DNA of 64,000 nt from Panopea generosa (GCA_029582155.1 CM055903.1:42733769-42797768); one strand, 5' to 3'; numbered from the stretch's first letter, positions 12,520-25,705 are shown. The notes: generated by a model from the letters alone, not told the origin. Made by a program: numbers and translations.

Positions 12520-13280
12520 ATTTAATTTCTAACTTGGGGTAAGCATAACAATTTTATTAAAATACATGTTACGCTAATTTCTAACGTGGGGTCAGCAAAA
12601 CAATATTTATTTAAAATATGTAACTTTAATTACTAACTTGTTGTCAGCATAACAATATTTATTTAATTACATGTAACTTTATTTACTGACTTGTTGTCAG
12701 CATAATCAAATTTATTTAAATACATGTAACTTTAATTTCTAACTTGGGGTCAACATAACAATATTTATTTAAATACACGTAACTTTAATTTCTAACTTGG
12801 GGATCAAACACAACAATATTGATTTAAATACATGGAACTCTAATTTATAACTTTGGATCAACATAACAATATTTATTGAAATAAACGTAACTTTAATTTC
12901 TAACTTGGGGTCAGCGTAACAATATTTATTTAAATACACGTAACTTTAATTTCTAACTTGGGGTCAGCGTAACAATATTTATTGAAATGCACGTAACTTT
13001 AGTTTTTAACTTGCGGTCAGCATAACAATATTTATTTAAATACACGTAACTCTAATTTCTAACTTGGGGTCAGCGTAACAATATTTATTTAAATACGTGT
13101 AACTATAACTACTATCTTGTTGTCAGCATGATCAATTTTATTTGAATACATGTAACTTTAATTTCTAACTTGTTGTCAGCATTATCAAATTAATTAAAAT
13201 ACATGCAACTTCAATGTCTAACTTGGAGTCAGCATAACATTATTTATTTAAATACATGTAACTTTAATTTCTAACTTGAG
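12520..13280. repeat. Minisatellite, unit about 56-60 bp
   Basis: About 13 units carry the core tttctaacttggggtcagca plus taacaatatttatttaaata. Units differ at a few positions (ggggtcag versus ttgtcag). There is no coding potential. Confidence 0.9.
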
Positions 13281-13313
13281 GGAAAATAAAGCAACTTGAG
13301 AAAATTAACAGTT

Positions 13314-13646
13314 GTATTATGTCAATGGCCGCCAAAATCAATCAAACCCAAATAAAGGTAAACTCTATAGAAACCAGTGTTGAGGTGAACAGTGATTATT
13401 ACATAAAACAGCCATCTTATCACAACATAGACATAGAGTCCAGATAGTGGTAGAGCATCCGCCTCGCATGCAGAAGGTCGTGGGTTTAATCCCCGGCCGG
13501 GTCATACCAAAGACTTTAAAAATGGTACTAGCAGCTTCCTCGCTTGACGCTCAACATTTAGAGGAGAGTTCTAGGTCTGGTCGGCCAATTGTCAGTATAA
13601 TTATGTATTATGTCAATGGCCGCCAAAATCAATCAAACCCAAATAA
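13314..13646 (+). repeat. SINE copy flanked by a 42-bp direct repeat
   Basis: A tRNA-like head (tagtggtagagcatccgcct; B box GGGTTTAATCCC) is followed by ataccaaagact and a body containing cttcctcgcttgacgctcaa and agttctaggtctggtcggcc. The same body recurs at 19,700-19,790. A 42-bp sequence starting gtattatgtcaatggccgcc is found on both sides (13,314-13,355 and 13,605-13,646). That is too long for an ordinary SINE target duplication, so it may reflect a tandem duplication or a previously repeated tail. Confidence 0.7.
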
Positions 13647-14429
13647 TGGTCACGAATAACACAGACTCCCAGACGGCCGGTTATTGCAGCTTTACGAAAT
13701 TGCAGAGACACGGAATTAATTTTGGAGATAAATTAAACAAAAGGGCAAGTGTGGAAGTTAGGGTCGTGACGCCGCCCGCAAACCAACAGCAATCAACACA
13801 TGTGGAAACATCACCGCGTCGCGACCAGCTCCTAACTCACACCAGCAATCTCGTTGACACTCATGCGCCAGCCGTGATAATATGACTGCTAGTCAACCGC
13901 ACTAACCCATCGCAGCCATCGATAATTAGAGATGCCAAATTTATCCCGGCGCTTGTTGATCGAAACGATTATAGGCACAGTGTAACACCATATGTGCACA
14001 CCATATCAAAACGAGGAGAATCGCACGAGATCGGAGCAGAGAAAACAGCAGCCGAATTTAAACTTAGTACCTTTGTATTTTATGGTTTAATTGTAGAGTT
14101 TTAATCTTAAAACGGATGTTTATGTTATGTGATACCACGAGGCAGTTCCCGTGAAGTATTTGTTGAAACAAACGTTTATGACAGAGTTCTGAATAAGATA
14201 GAGTCAATAACAAACTTATCAAATGAACAGTGCAATTTTGTGGTCCTTGATGATCTTAATGGTCATATAGGACAATAAAGTGATATATGTTGAGCACGAT
14301 GAGGTTGATCCGCATATGGGAGTACTTCCGGAACACTATCACCAAGACTTGCCTATTGCAAGAGCTTCAAAAGATAAATTTATAACTCAAAATGGGTCAT
14401 TGCTTTTCATGCTTAATTGGCGTGTAAGT

Positions 14430-15720
14430 GTAATATCCGAGTGCAGGAATGTATAACACAAGTGCAGGAACGTAAAACGCAAGCGATTGAATGTATAACT
14501 CAAATGCAGGAATGTATAACACAAGTGCAGGAATGTATAACACAAGTGCAGAAAATGTATAACGTAAGTGCGGAAATGTATAACACAAGTGCATGAGTGT
14601 ATAACACAAGCGCAGGAATGTATAACACAAGCTCAGTTATGTATAACTATAGTGCAGGAATGTATAATTCAAATGCAGGAATGTATAACACTAGTGCAAC
14701 ATGGTACAACATAAGCACAACAAGACATAACACAAATTCAGAATAGTATAACACTTGTGCAACACGGTACAACACCCGCACAACATGACATAACACAAAT
14801 GCAAAAATGTAAAACATCACGTGCAGGAATCTATAGCACAAGTGCAGAAATGCATAACACAAGTGCAGAAATGTATCATCCAAGTGCAGGAATGTATAAC
14901 ACAAGTGCAGGAATGTATAACACAAGCGCAGGAACGTATAACTCAAATGCAGGAATGTATAACACAAGTGCAGGAATGTATAATATTAGTACAACATGGT
15001 ACAACACAAGCACAACATGACATAACACAAATGCAGAATTGTATAACACTAGTGCAACATGGTACAACACAAGCACAACATGACATAACACAAATGCAGG
15101 AATGTATAACTCAAGTGCAGGAATGTATAACACAAGTGCAGGAATGTATAACACAAGCTCAGGAATGTATAATTCAAGTGCAGGAATGTAAAACACAAGT
15201 GCAAACATATATAACACAAGTGCATGGATGTATAACACAAGTGCAGGAATGCATAACACAAGTGCAGAAATGTATAACAAAAGTGCAGATATATATAACA
15301 CAAGCGCAACATGGTACAACACCAATGCAGAAACGTATAACACAAGTGCAGGAATGTTTTGCATAAGCGTAACATGGTACAACATTAGCGCAACATGGTA
15401 CGACACAATTGCAGGAATGTACAACCCAAGTGCAGAAATGTATCACACAAGTGCAGAAATGTATAACCCAAGTGCAGGAATGTATAACACAAGTGCAGGA
15501 ATGTATAACATAAGCACAGAAATACATAACTAAAATGCAGGAATGTATAACACAAGTGAAGGATTGTATAACAAACGTGCAGAAATGTATTATACAAACC
15601 TAAAATAGTATAACGCAAGCGCGACATGGTATAACACAAGTGCAGGAATGTATAACACAAATGCAGAAATGTATAACACAAATCTTAAATAGTATAACGC
15701 ATGCGCAAAATGGTAAAGCA
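14430..15720. repeat. 21-bp minisatellite with open frames on both strands
   Basis: Roughly 60 units of the type gtgcaggaatgtataacaca are present. Because 21 is a multiple of 3 and the unit lacks stops in several frames, long overlapping ORFs appear on both strands (heptads such as QVQECIT or CYTFLHL). Variant blocks with acaacatggtacaacacaag form a second subtype. Simultaneous open frames on both strands argue against coding. Confidence 0.95.
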
Positions 15721-15780
15721 CCTGGGCAGTAATGTGTAGTGTACAAAAGTATAGCAAGTACACAATACTATATAAGAGGA

Positions 15781-16985
15781 TTCCAGGAATGCCCAAAACG
15801 AACATACCACCAGTGCTGTTAAACACACATTAAGGAAGGCATAACACGATCACAAAACAGTAGTAAATAATGTCGAATCATGCACAAATCTGACATAAAG
15901 TCCCTCGGATTTAATTTGATTTGCGCGTAATTCGACATTCTTTACACATGCATAAAAATAAAACAATCGAATTTAATCCTATTAGTAAATTTCTCGTTAA
16001 TATTTTGAATGAAAATGTACATTTTCTAAATAGTATATAATTCATGGGTTTTATACATACAAACTTTGCCCCGAACAATTTACCATTTTCTAACCGGGAA
16101 TATTACTGACCATGACACTTTTTATGCAAGGAACGGCATTATCTCTTGGATTCAACAAACCACTTAAATTAGAACAAATTGAGTGTTTGAATGCTGTTTC
16201 GGTGGAATAGGGCGCCATTGCGGCACTCCTGACTTGTTACGGGAAAACTTCGAAATATAAACAAATCCCAGAGTTCATGCATTGGGTCATAAGTCAGTGG
16301 TAACACAATGCGGACATCGTGCGTCTGCTGACGGAGATGTGTATGGAAATGCTTCTATATCGTTTTCAGCAGGAGAAAATTGCAACCATGTCGGACCATT
16401 GTTTCACTGACCACAGGTAATCGTGTTAGGTTGAAGGAAGATGCAAAATAGGCATGCACTATTTGCAAAGGTGTCTAGAGCGGTATCGGCCATTTCCGAA
16501 AAGAGCTATGGTTTTAATTAGAATCTCTTTTTCAAATAATATCAGTATCCCACTTTGATGACATAATTATGTCCATCAATTTTTTGGTGTGATTGTTTCT
16601 AACTGAAGAATATTTCATTTTCATCCATATAAAATTATTCCGAGAATATATGAAAATATCGAGATAGATGAGATAATTTTGCGGGTTCCGTGAGAAGACC
16701 ACACTCAGTTGATGAGATTCTAAACTCCGTTTTTTTTGTTATTAATGCCTTATTTATGGTGATGCTATGTATCCAATATAAATAACATAATTTATTTTTT
16801 TTTATTGATCTTCCACTATTTTTAGAAAGAATGGAATCATTTTCTAAAGTAAACATGATTATATGCCATGTTCAAGAATACCGGTATGGGTGGTACTTTT
16901 CAAACATTGGTTATGTAGACCTATATAGAATAAAAAAACTGTATTGACGAAATAGGATAGTCGGTGTCATTATGGATTCCAGTGT
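15781..16985. other. Unannotated unique-looking sequence
   Basis: No ORF, tandem array, TIR pair or RNA gene is supported here. Confidence 0.5.
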
Positions 16986-18430
16986 GAAATGAGTTAAATA
17001 TTGCTATGACAACCCAACACAATGATTATACAACTGAGCATAGTGATTATACAAGCAAACACAATGCCATGGAAACCAAACACATTGAACACATTGATTA
17101 TACAACACAACCTGATGATATTACAATCGGACACAATGGTTACAACCTAACACAATGTCATGACAACCCAAGACAATGATTATACAACCCAACATAATGA
17201 TGAGACAACCAAACGCAATGTTATGACAACCAAACACAATGATTATACAAAAAACCAACCTGATGCTATTACAGTCAAACTAAATGGTTAACACCCAGCA
17301 CAATGTCATGACAACACAACACAATGATTATACAACCGAGCATATTGATTATACAAACCAACACAATGCCATGGTAACCTAACACATTGAACACATTGAT
17401 AATACAACACAACCTGATGATATAATAATTGAACACAATGGTTACAACCCAACACAATGTCATGACAACTCAACACAATGATTATACAACCCAACATAAT
17501 GATGAGACAACCAAACGCAATGTTATGACAACCAAACACAATGATTATACAAAGAACAACCTGATGCTATTACAGTCAAACATAATGGTTAACACCCAGC
17601 ACAATGTCATGACAACACAACACAATGATTATACAACCGAGCATATTGATTATACAAACCAACACAATGCCACAGCAGGCAACCAAACACATTGAACATA
17701 TTGATTATACATCACAAACTGATGCTATTACAGTCGAACACAATGGTTACAACCCAGCACAATGTCATGGCAACACCACACAATGATTATACAACCCCAC
17801 ACTAATGTTGAGACAACCAAACATAAAGATGAGACAACCAAACATAATGATCAGACAACCAAACATAATGATGAGACAACCCAATCCTAATGTTGAGACA
17901 ACCCAACATAAAGATGAGACAACCAAACATAAAGATGAGACAACAGAACAAAATGTTATGACAACACAACATAGTGCTTTTACAACTGACATTGATTATA
18001 CAGCGCAACACAATGCCATGACAACCCAATACAATGATTATACAACCCAACATAATGATGACCGAACATAATAATGAGACAACCGAACGCAATGTCATGA
18101 CAACCCAAAGCAATGATTATACTACCGAACATAATGATGAGACAATCAAACACAATGCCATGACAACGCAACACAATGATTATACTACCCAACATAATGA
18201 TGAGACAACCGAACATTATGATGAGACAACCGAACGCAATGCAATGACAACCCAACGCAATGATTATACAACCCAACATAATGATGAGACAACCGAACAC
18301 AATGTTATAAACGTGCATAATAATATGACTACTAAACGAAACATGTTCATACGACCGAACATAATGTTTTTACAACCCAACACAATGCTAAGACAAGCCA
18401 TCAAAATGACCCATAACCAAAGACAATGAC
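16986..18430. repeat. 18-21-bp minisatellite with higher-order structure
   Basis: Units are built on acaacccaacacaatgat and variants (tatacaaccgagcatattga; gatgagacaaccaaacgcaa). A larger block of about 300 bp is repeated: the gatgagacaaccaaacgcaa phrase lies near 17,200 and again near 17,500, with matching surroundings. The ORFs here are Thr/Gln/His/Asn-rich readings of the repeat and are not genes. Confidence 0.9.
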
Positions 18431-19615
18431 ACGAAAACCCAAGATAATAATACAATAGCCTTTTGACAGTAAAACATATCAGATAAAAAAAGTATGATAA
18501 ACAAGACAACACACAAGACGACAGTTGAATACACTCGATTAACCAGACGATAGTGATATTTTAGATTACATCAACGGACATGCTTATTACTTGATACTTA
18601 TAACAAATTACGAATTCAGGAAGAAAATATCCCGTTTTCAGCTTAAACGGGGACCATAAGTGTTGAACGTCACGTATATGATCGTGTGAATAAATACTAA
18701 CTTTTGGAAAAGTGCATAGATCTATTGCCGTTTATGTATTAATTATTCTAGAAAGTTAATCGTATGCATGCTGTTAAAGATATCGGGACTTAAAACAGGT
18801 AATACTTTTCTGATACTGTGATTATTGATCTTAAAAGGCACACCTGTTGTTTGTATAGGGTATTATGTGCAATGCACTTAAAATGGAGTACACACCAAGG
18901 TGATGTTTAAAAAATCATTACAGATGAAAAAACTCCATTAATTGCTCTTGTTATTTCTACTGTGAATAAAACATGTTTAAAGCCGTGTCATTCATAAAAA
19001 GACCCGAATCAAAGCAGGGAAGCTTAAATTGTAGTTTGTTTACATCTGCAGGGCCAATATACAAGTAGAATTACAGGAGTTATGTCTCACCCAAGATATT
19101 TATTCTATGTTGACTAAGCGAAAGTAGACTTCAGAAATAATGTATTTATACACAAACTTCCAAGAATATTTTTTTCTAAATTAACAATTCAAACATGACA
19201 GTGCTTTCAAAATCGTTCAAGTACATCATAACTATTATCTATCTTCGCCATTATGCGACTGGGAACACTTCCTGTTTCTTGATCTTGCTAAAACTTTTAT
19301 TATATAAAAAGCATTGAGAAAAGAAACTTTATATACTCGATAATCTACTTCCTCTTTAGTTGATATTTGAAAGTTTGTATGTATAAAAAAGGTATTTGAT
19401 AATGTATAGGGGCCTACATAATTCTATTGCAATTTATAATGACTGCAATGAATCATTAAATTGAATCAGCTATGTATAAGTCATTGACAACTTATGTATG
19501 GCTGTATTGTAACATGTGCATCTATCTGTTTGTTTGTATTTTGTTATTTACCTGGTGTTTCCCAAAGGAAATTACAGCTATGACGTAATTAAATAAAATG
19601 GCGTCTATGTCAAAT
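18431..19615. other. No supported feature
   Basis: AT-rich, without tandem array, recognisable ORF or tRNA-like boxes. Confidence 0.5.
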
Positions 19616-19621
19616 AAACCG

Positions 19622-19800
19622 CAGCGGTGGTCTAATGGTAGAGCGTCTGCTTCGCATGTGGTAGGTGGCTGTATGTTTAATCCCCGCCCGGGTTATACCA
19701 ATAACTTGAACACTAATACTTGACGCTTCCTTGCTTGGCGCTCAGTATTTAGAGGTTAGTTCTAGGTTTGATCGGTCCGGTGTGAGTTTAATGTGACTGG
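19622..19800 (+). repeat. tRNA-derived SINE, same family as 13,445-13,590
   Basis: The head gtggtctaatggtagagcgt, a B box GTTTAATCCCC, then ataccaataact and the body cgcttccttgcttggcgctc and agttctaggtttgatcggtc. The body matches the copy near 13.5 kb. Confidence 0.8.
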
Positions 19801-19929
19801 GGTGGGGTGTCACACTGTGTGTTTGCAGCAGGATACATCAGTGTGCCAGCGCTTAGAATACTGATCTAATTAGACACCGTCGCAATATAACTTAAACATT
19901 GTTGAAAGCAACGGTAAACACTTAATAAT

Positions 19930-20185
19930 AACACTCAAGTAGGTGTACTTCTAGTGATATCGCAATTAAGGTATCGGTGAGAGTGATTTATACTTACATA
20001 GTTTCCTTCTAGTGATATTGCAATTAAGGTATCGATGAGAGTGATTTATACTTACATAGTATCCTCCTAGTGATATCGCAATTAAGGTATCGGTGAGAGT
20101 GACTTATACTTACATTTATACTTACATAGTATCCTTCTAGTGATATCGCAATTAAGGTATCGATGAGAGTGATTTATTCTAACAA
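19930..20185. repeat. Short tandem array, unit about 57-80 bp
   Basis: The phrase ctagtgatatcgcaattaag plus gtatcggtgagagtgattta occurs four times with only a few differences, indicating recent amplification. One spacing is lengthened by a repeated ttatacttacat. Confidence 0.9.
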
Positions 20186-20479
20186 ATTTGTTTGTTTATC
20201 ATCATTGGACAACAGAAAAAAACTATCTCAGACAGTTTAACAAATACTTTATATTTGTTTTCAAATATGTTATGAACTGACTTAGAAACTTTAAAAAAGT
20301 CTAACTATAAGAGGGATTTCAATTCTAACTAACAGTTACCTGTATCGATCAACATCAACTGTTCTCATGTAAACAAAATACGAAACGCAAAACAGATTTA
20401 AAAATTTTTTTTATGCAGTAATGATTGCCAAATATAGCTCTGTTAAAGTTGAACAAATGGTGCCCATGATGTTTAGAAT

Positions 20480-20870
20480 GACTCCGGAGCAAAGATTCCA
20501 ATAGTGGACTGCTTTTGCCTAAATTTCCAAGGAGGCATAATGTTTTTTATCATGGCTGATGGGAACATTATGATAGGGATGACACATGGATCAAGACTAG
20601 AAGAAGTTTCTTCTTATGTAGTTATAAATAGAGGAACATCATATGACTATGCCATAAGTACCAGGTCGTTTTTACATACAAAGTTTGATGCAGTTAAACG
20701 TCTCATATTAGGCATACATAACACTGATCGTCGATCAGACATTCCTGTAGAAAAGCTAGTGGCATCATTAGAAAAGTACATTATCTATTTTAAAGGCAGA
20801 GTTAAACATCATGGGTTTAGTGTTTTACAAAATAATCCAAAAGAATTTTGTTTGAGATAACATGACTTTT
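20480..20870 (+). pseudogene. Decayed partial duplicate of the plexin Sema exon
   Basis: Translation from about 20,530 gives MADGNIMIGMTHGSRLEE, then YAISTRSFLHTKFDAVKRLI, IHNTD, KHHGFS. These align in order with residues about 136-241 of the plexin exon at 22,085 (IMPDGNMIIGVTFGSGLKE; YLISTRSLLN; KHLILSIYKTD; QHNGFS). At the DNA level similarity runs on to agataacatg near 20,860. A shift of frame just after the HHGFS block brings in a stop. Nothing equivalent to the N-terminal 130 or C-terminal 120 residues of that exon is present. It lies 1.2 kb upstream on the same strand. It is best read as an abandoned tandem duplicate, though an untranslated or alternative use cannot be excluded. Confidence 0.8.
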
Positions 20871-22069
20871 GCCCAATGTAAACAACAATTCCCGCTCTTA
20901 TCAATAAAACGCTTAAAATCATGGGTGCTTGAGCTTGCACATTTGCCTATGCATTAAAGGTTAATCGAACAGTTTGTTCCAATTATGACCCTGGAGTCAT
21001 ATTTTACCACATTGTGTGGTTCCCTCTTTCACAAATATAGGGAAATATATAGGGATCTTTAAAGACAAAGTCCTCAACCAAGCTAGCTCAAATCATTATC
21101 TTTTGGACACAAATGACCCTGCTTCAACGTTGGCTCCTCCCCACCCCCCACCCCAAACAATAACTTTTTTTTATTTTTTTCCCTATGAAATAAAATTTTC
21201 CCATACAGATTTTGTTGAAATGATGAGATGGAATCATATTTGACCCCACTATTGGGTATCAAACATTAATCGTTATTATGACATCTCTTTAAAAGTATAC
21301 ATACAACAGTATGGGTCCTGCTCAGTTGAAAGTTCTTGATCGTTTTATCCCTATGATACCAGTATTTATGATTTGATAAAGTAATGTACATAAAATAGTA
21401 TCCAACTGTTTATTGGTTCTCATCTTGTTATAATTCAGTGAGTTATGTGCTCTTGATTTATAAAAGAAATATAGAATTTATAAAATGATGGTCTCCTTGT
21501 TCAGTTCAGCGTCTTAGTCCCATTTGGGCCCCTTGTTATAAAACATCTCTGCAAATACATATGCCAGAGGTTTAACATTTTATATAAATTAAGACCCAGT
21601 GTCCTCTACCAGTCATGATCATGACTCTGGAGTCATTATTTGTGTCCACTCCGGGGTATCAAACTTTTAAAAACAGCGAAACTGCAATAACCATGATAAC
21701 TTGCACCATGCTTAAATTTAGTGATGATTCATTTAAGGGTTTCGCGAAATTTACTCATTCTTTGAATACTGTATGGCTGCAGTTGCTTTAAAAAAACATA
21801 ATCGACTTTAATATAAAAGTAATCTTTTTTATTTGATGCTTTTATATTTATTTGAAATAATGCTCGTTTTCATCCGTTTCTCTGTGGTTCTCTGTGTTTT
21901 TCATTTACCAGTTTTGGCAAATTACTACGGTGCACTGTGAATAATTCCATTAAAGTTTCATTTATGTAAATGTGGGCCAAAGCAATTGTAATTAATCGTG
22001 CTATATACATTCAGCATCAAACTTAAATTGATGTCTTTATAATTTGGTGAATGCGTTTCTTATTTTCAG
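20871..22069. other. Upstream region of the plexin gene
   Basis: No coding exon is seen. There are scattered repeated phrases (gaccctggagtcat near 20,985; gactctggagtcatt near 21,620). The acceptor just before 22,070 implies at least one non-coding 5' exon upstream, which I could not place. I cannot identify a promoter. Confidence 0.5.
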
Positions 22070-23176
22070 GAAATATTACATAAAATGGGGCATTTCCAAT
22101 TGATCTGTTGCATTATTATAGTTCTGTTAGTTGTACACCTGATTTTAGCAGAACAGAAAATGATCAGTGTTCAAACATTTTCCAATGATCCCCTGACCAA
22201 AATACGTTTTTATAATAAAACCATATATGTCGCTGGCCGTGGACGACTCTACAAACTCGATGAAGATTTGAATATATTGAATAGCACAGGGACATGTGTG
22301 GACAAAACAGCTGTCTGTGATAATGTTAACAAGATTATGTTGGTGAATGAAGATACAGAGGAACTGATTCTCTGTGGTACAGGGAATAATGGGAAATGTG
22401 AAATAAGGAGTCTAGGTGATATCAGTAGAGTGACACATACAGGATCAGACACTTTGAAAGTTTCTACTGATGAGAAAAGACCGGCACAAGCTTTTATTAT
22501 GCCTGATGGAAATATGATTATTGGAGTAACATTTGGATCAGGACTCAAAGAGATTATTTCTTCAGTTGTACCTTTATCTGCAGCAATATCATATAACTAT
22601 CTCATAAGTACCAGATCTTTGTTAAATACAAACTCAGAGGCACGTAAACATCTTATATTAAGCATATATAAAACTGATGGTAACACAAAAATTCCTACAG
22701 AAAAGAAAGTGACTTCATTAGAAGATTATAAAATATATTGCAAGGGCGGATTTCAACATAATGGATTTAGTTATTTTACAACAACCCAAAAGAATTTTGT
22801 TGGAGATAACATGTATGTTTCAAAATTGATAAGGATTTGCCAAAATGATACAAGTAATGACTACAACTCCTATGCAGACATAAATATTTTCTGTCAGAAG
22901 GATGGGGGTGTGTATAATCTAATTCAACATGTAGTTATTGTGGACCAACCTAGTAACAAGGGTACACTGTTTATAGCATCATTTAGTGCTGGAGATGACC
23001 CAGAATCCACACCTGGAGACAGTGCCATATGTGTTACTAAACTTGCTGACTTGGATAAAGCAATAATGGTGGCAAAGAAAGAATTTATTGTATGCCCAAA
23101 GTCAAATAGATCCGACATTGAACGATACTTACCTGATGGACTTACTTTTAAATACAGATGTTTGGCTAATGAATCA
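22070..23176 (+). CDS. Plexin exon 1 (first coding): signal peptide and most of the Sema domain
   Basis: Acceptor tattttcag precedes 22,070; 15 bp of 5' UTR lead to ATG at 22,085; donor tca|gtaagt follows 23,176. It encodes 364 residues ending in phase 0. Residues 1-22 are a hydrophobic signal peptide (cleavage probably near LILA-EQ). Residues 25-364 read as the N-terminal three quarters of a plexin Sema beta-propeller: early blade VAGRGRLYKLD, cysteines 71/78 and 97/105 spaced as in plexin Sema disulfides, then ISTRSLL and GTLFIASF. N-glycosylation sequons lie at N44, N66 and N341. Plexins are semaphorin receptors at the cell surface, and the Sema domain binds ligand. One large exon holding most of the Sema domain also occurs in vertebrate plexin genes. 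The ORF runs on past 23,176 to 23,260, but that part is intronic. Sequence identity to textbook plexins looks low; the subclass (A, B or other) is not called. Confidence 0.9.
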
Positions 23177-24189
23177 GTAAGTATTTGTAAGGATCGATTT
23201 AACATAAACTTAGATGTTCTTGTTCTTTTCCATACATGTTTTGATATCTATATAAACTGAATACATACTATGCATAAAATATATTTTTTTTTATAAACTA
23301 TACTTTTTTGGCCATTGTTAACAATGCATTCAGTTGTATAGATCTAGTAGAACTTTACATATTAGAACATATTTCCGGAAACCATATAAAAAAAATATCC
23401 TACAACTTAATTAGCAAAGTTTATCGATGCTAAATTCTCTCTATTACTTTTTAAATAAATAGCATTCAGAACACTGACATTCACTGAATGACATACCCTA
23501 TACCAAAGTGGCATGAGAATGATGATGATAACATAATAGTTTACCGCATAAGGCACAAATAAGTTGCTTTTATATAAGTCAGGCACTTCTAACTGATTTC
23601 CATTTTAAAGAATTACTGGAACAGAAACAGATTTAAGAAGCATAAATTGACTAAAAGACATTTTATATATTTTGTTATGTTCCTTTTTTATGAAATAATA
23701 TTTCATACTTATTTTATATAAAAGCTATATTTACTTCATAGTTATATTGTGTCGAACGTTGTTACATCTTAAAACGGGATTGGAATGCAGTTGATAGAGT
23801 GTTGGTTGTGGGTTCGATCCCCAACTCGTCCCAGTGGTATCTCAAAATCGCTTTGTACTCTTCGTAATCGAGATAAAATAAAATACATGTAGTATAAAAT
23901 TATAAACAGTTGCATCGACCATGACCTATTAGCAAATACCATTAGGAACAATAAAATATAGTTGTACCGCGAAAGAATTATACTTATTGAATATCAGCAT
24001 TGTAAGTAATGTTTAGTTTAAAACGAAACATTGATATAACATTTGAATATATGATTTGGTAATTGTTCAGGTCAGAAAGTTTAAGACATTAAAATACGTA
24101 TCAAATATTGAAGCCATTATATGTTAAGTAAAAAAGACATATCTTTATTTAAGTGTCGTCTGTTTAATATATTTATATTACTATTACAG
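23177..24189 (+). other. Plexin intron 1, with a tRNA-derived SINE
   Basis: A SINE at about 23,775-23,900 has a tRNA-like head (gcagttgatagagtgttggt; B box GGTTCGATCCCC). Its tail cttcgtaatcgagataaaat resembles the tail of the SINE at 30,950-31,140. The rest is AT-rich and unremarkable. Confidence 0.7.
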
Positions 24190-24387
24190 CTGTATAGTGA
24201 CGTTGACGTTACATGTGACACTGCTATGTCAACATTCCGCTATGTGATCGGGGAGACACCGTTTAACATGACAGCCGTCTACACCCTGGCATCAGACAAT
24301 GGCTACATAACCACTATGTACGGTGGATTAGTTGATGGAGTCAAGGTGGACATACACGCTGGTACATCATCAGGGAGTATTATAAAG
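24190..24387 (+). CDS. Plexin exon 2: Sema domain, late blades
   Basis: Acceptor tattacag, donor aag|gtatca; 66 codons, phase 0 at both ends. Contains FNMTAVYTLASDNGYITTMY and HAGTSSGSIIK. The latter is the Sema blade signature of the type GTxxGxxxK found near the end of plexin Sema domains. It continues the protein at residue 365. Confidence 0.88.
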
Positions 24388-24564
24388 GTATCATAATTTT
24401 AATCTAATTAATGGATGGATCTGAAATTCCATTTCCTATAATTTTGAATACGTATATTCCAATAAAGCACTTTCTGGGAATATTGACAATTCTATTATAA
24501 TTTATAAAACAGTGTAAATGGTACAAATGCTGAAATGTATTACAACATTTTACCTTTATAGCTG

Positions 24565-24764
24565 TTGGTTATTGTTAGTTCAACTGTTGTAAAAGCACTT
24601 AAGATTATGAGTAGAGTTCAATAGAGATAAATATTAATTAAACATACTTTTATTTAATAGGTTATTTACAGTTCAAATTTTGCGACAACACTTAAAGTTA
24701 TGCGTAGAGTTCAATAAAAATAATATCAATTAAACATCTTTTTTCTTAATTTGTTATTGTTAGT
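24565..24764. repeat. About 90-bp intronic tandem repeat, left part
   Basis: Two units containing gttattgttagttcaactgt, tatgagtagagttcaataga and atcaattaaacatactttta. The same repeat resumes at 27,719-28,215, beyond the TTAA-flanked insertion. Confidence 0.85.
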
Positions 24765-25705
24765 TTAAAGGGTACCGCAAGTCAGAATTTAAATGGCCAT
24801 TTATCGTTAAATAGACATGTTACTAACACAAAAATCAACAAATTTTAATTGAACGAAATTTATCAAGTGAGAAAAACGATATTAAATATCATGATTTCAA
24901 GCGTTTCCTTTATATCATGGGTGCTGCCATTTAAAAGCTCTTTTATGTTGGAGGTTTTCGGTGACGCCATAGCTGCACTTCCATTCTAGTTCTTGCGAAA
25001 AATTTATTGTGTCGTTAGTGACTGCTCTCTACTGATATTCTTTTGTATATACACTAATTCACGTAAACAATTGATAGATAGATATACAGTACATTAGTGA
25101 ACATCGAAGGAAGACAATTAAGTGCGAAAACTATTCTGAATTGAAGGACTTAACCATAAACATTGTTTTCTTCAGCGGAATAAGTCAGTGGAGTAATGCG
25201 ATATGTTTTGTGGGCAGCGTTGTTTTTAGTTTTCCTAATATGTGATTTCACATTGCCTCAGTGTCAAGCTGCTGGTGACATCACGCGCAAAACGCCTTTA
25301 TACTTTGGGGTATGACTGATTGCAGAATGAAGCGTACCAATGCCTTGGCGTACTACTATCCAAGCATACAATTTCTGATGATTTCAGTACGAAGATGACC
25401 ATATGCGACATACATATAGACTTAGTGTATATTATCCAGTGGGAAGCTCTTAAAAATGTGCTAATAACATATAGCTCAGCTGATTTCTAAAATTTAATTT
25501 GTAATTTTATATACTCTTCCAAAATATTGCGAAATTGATATAGCAAACTTTCACAATCTTATAATTGCAGGCTGTTTAAACAGGTGTGATAATCCAATTA
25601 ACAATTAAAACAAGAGGTTAATGCCAAAACATAAGGTGTGAAAACGACATGGTATCTAAAAGTTCTTATTAAAATACAAATTAAGGCCAATTAATTGTGA
25701 CAGGC

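Noticed and set aside
14757..15533. Long ORFs of heptad repeats on both strands
   Set aside because: They are readings of a 21-bp minisatellite. Open frames on both strands over the same DNA show the openness comes from the repeat.
17429..18429. Thr/Gln/Asn/His-rich ORFs
   Set aside because: Translations of the 18-21-bp minisatellite, present on both strands.
23177..23260. Coding extension of plexin exon 1 beyond 23,176
   Set aside because: A strong donor (tca|gtaagt) precedes it, and exon 2 continues the Sema domain in phase.
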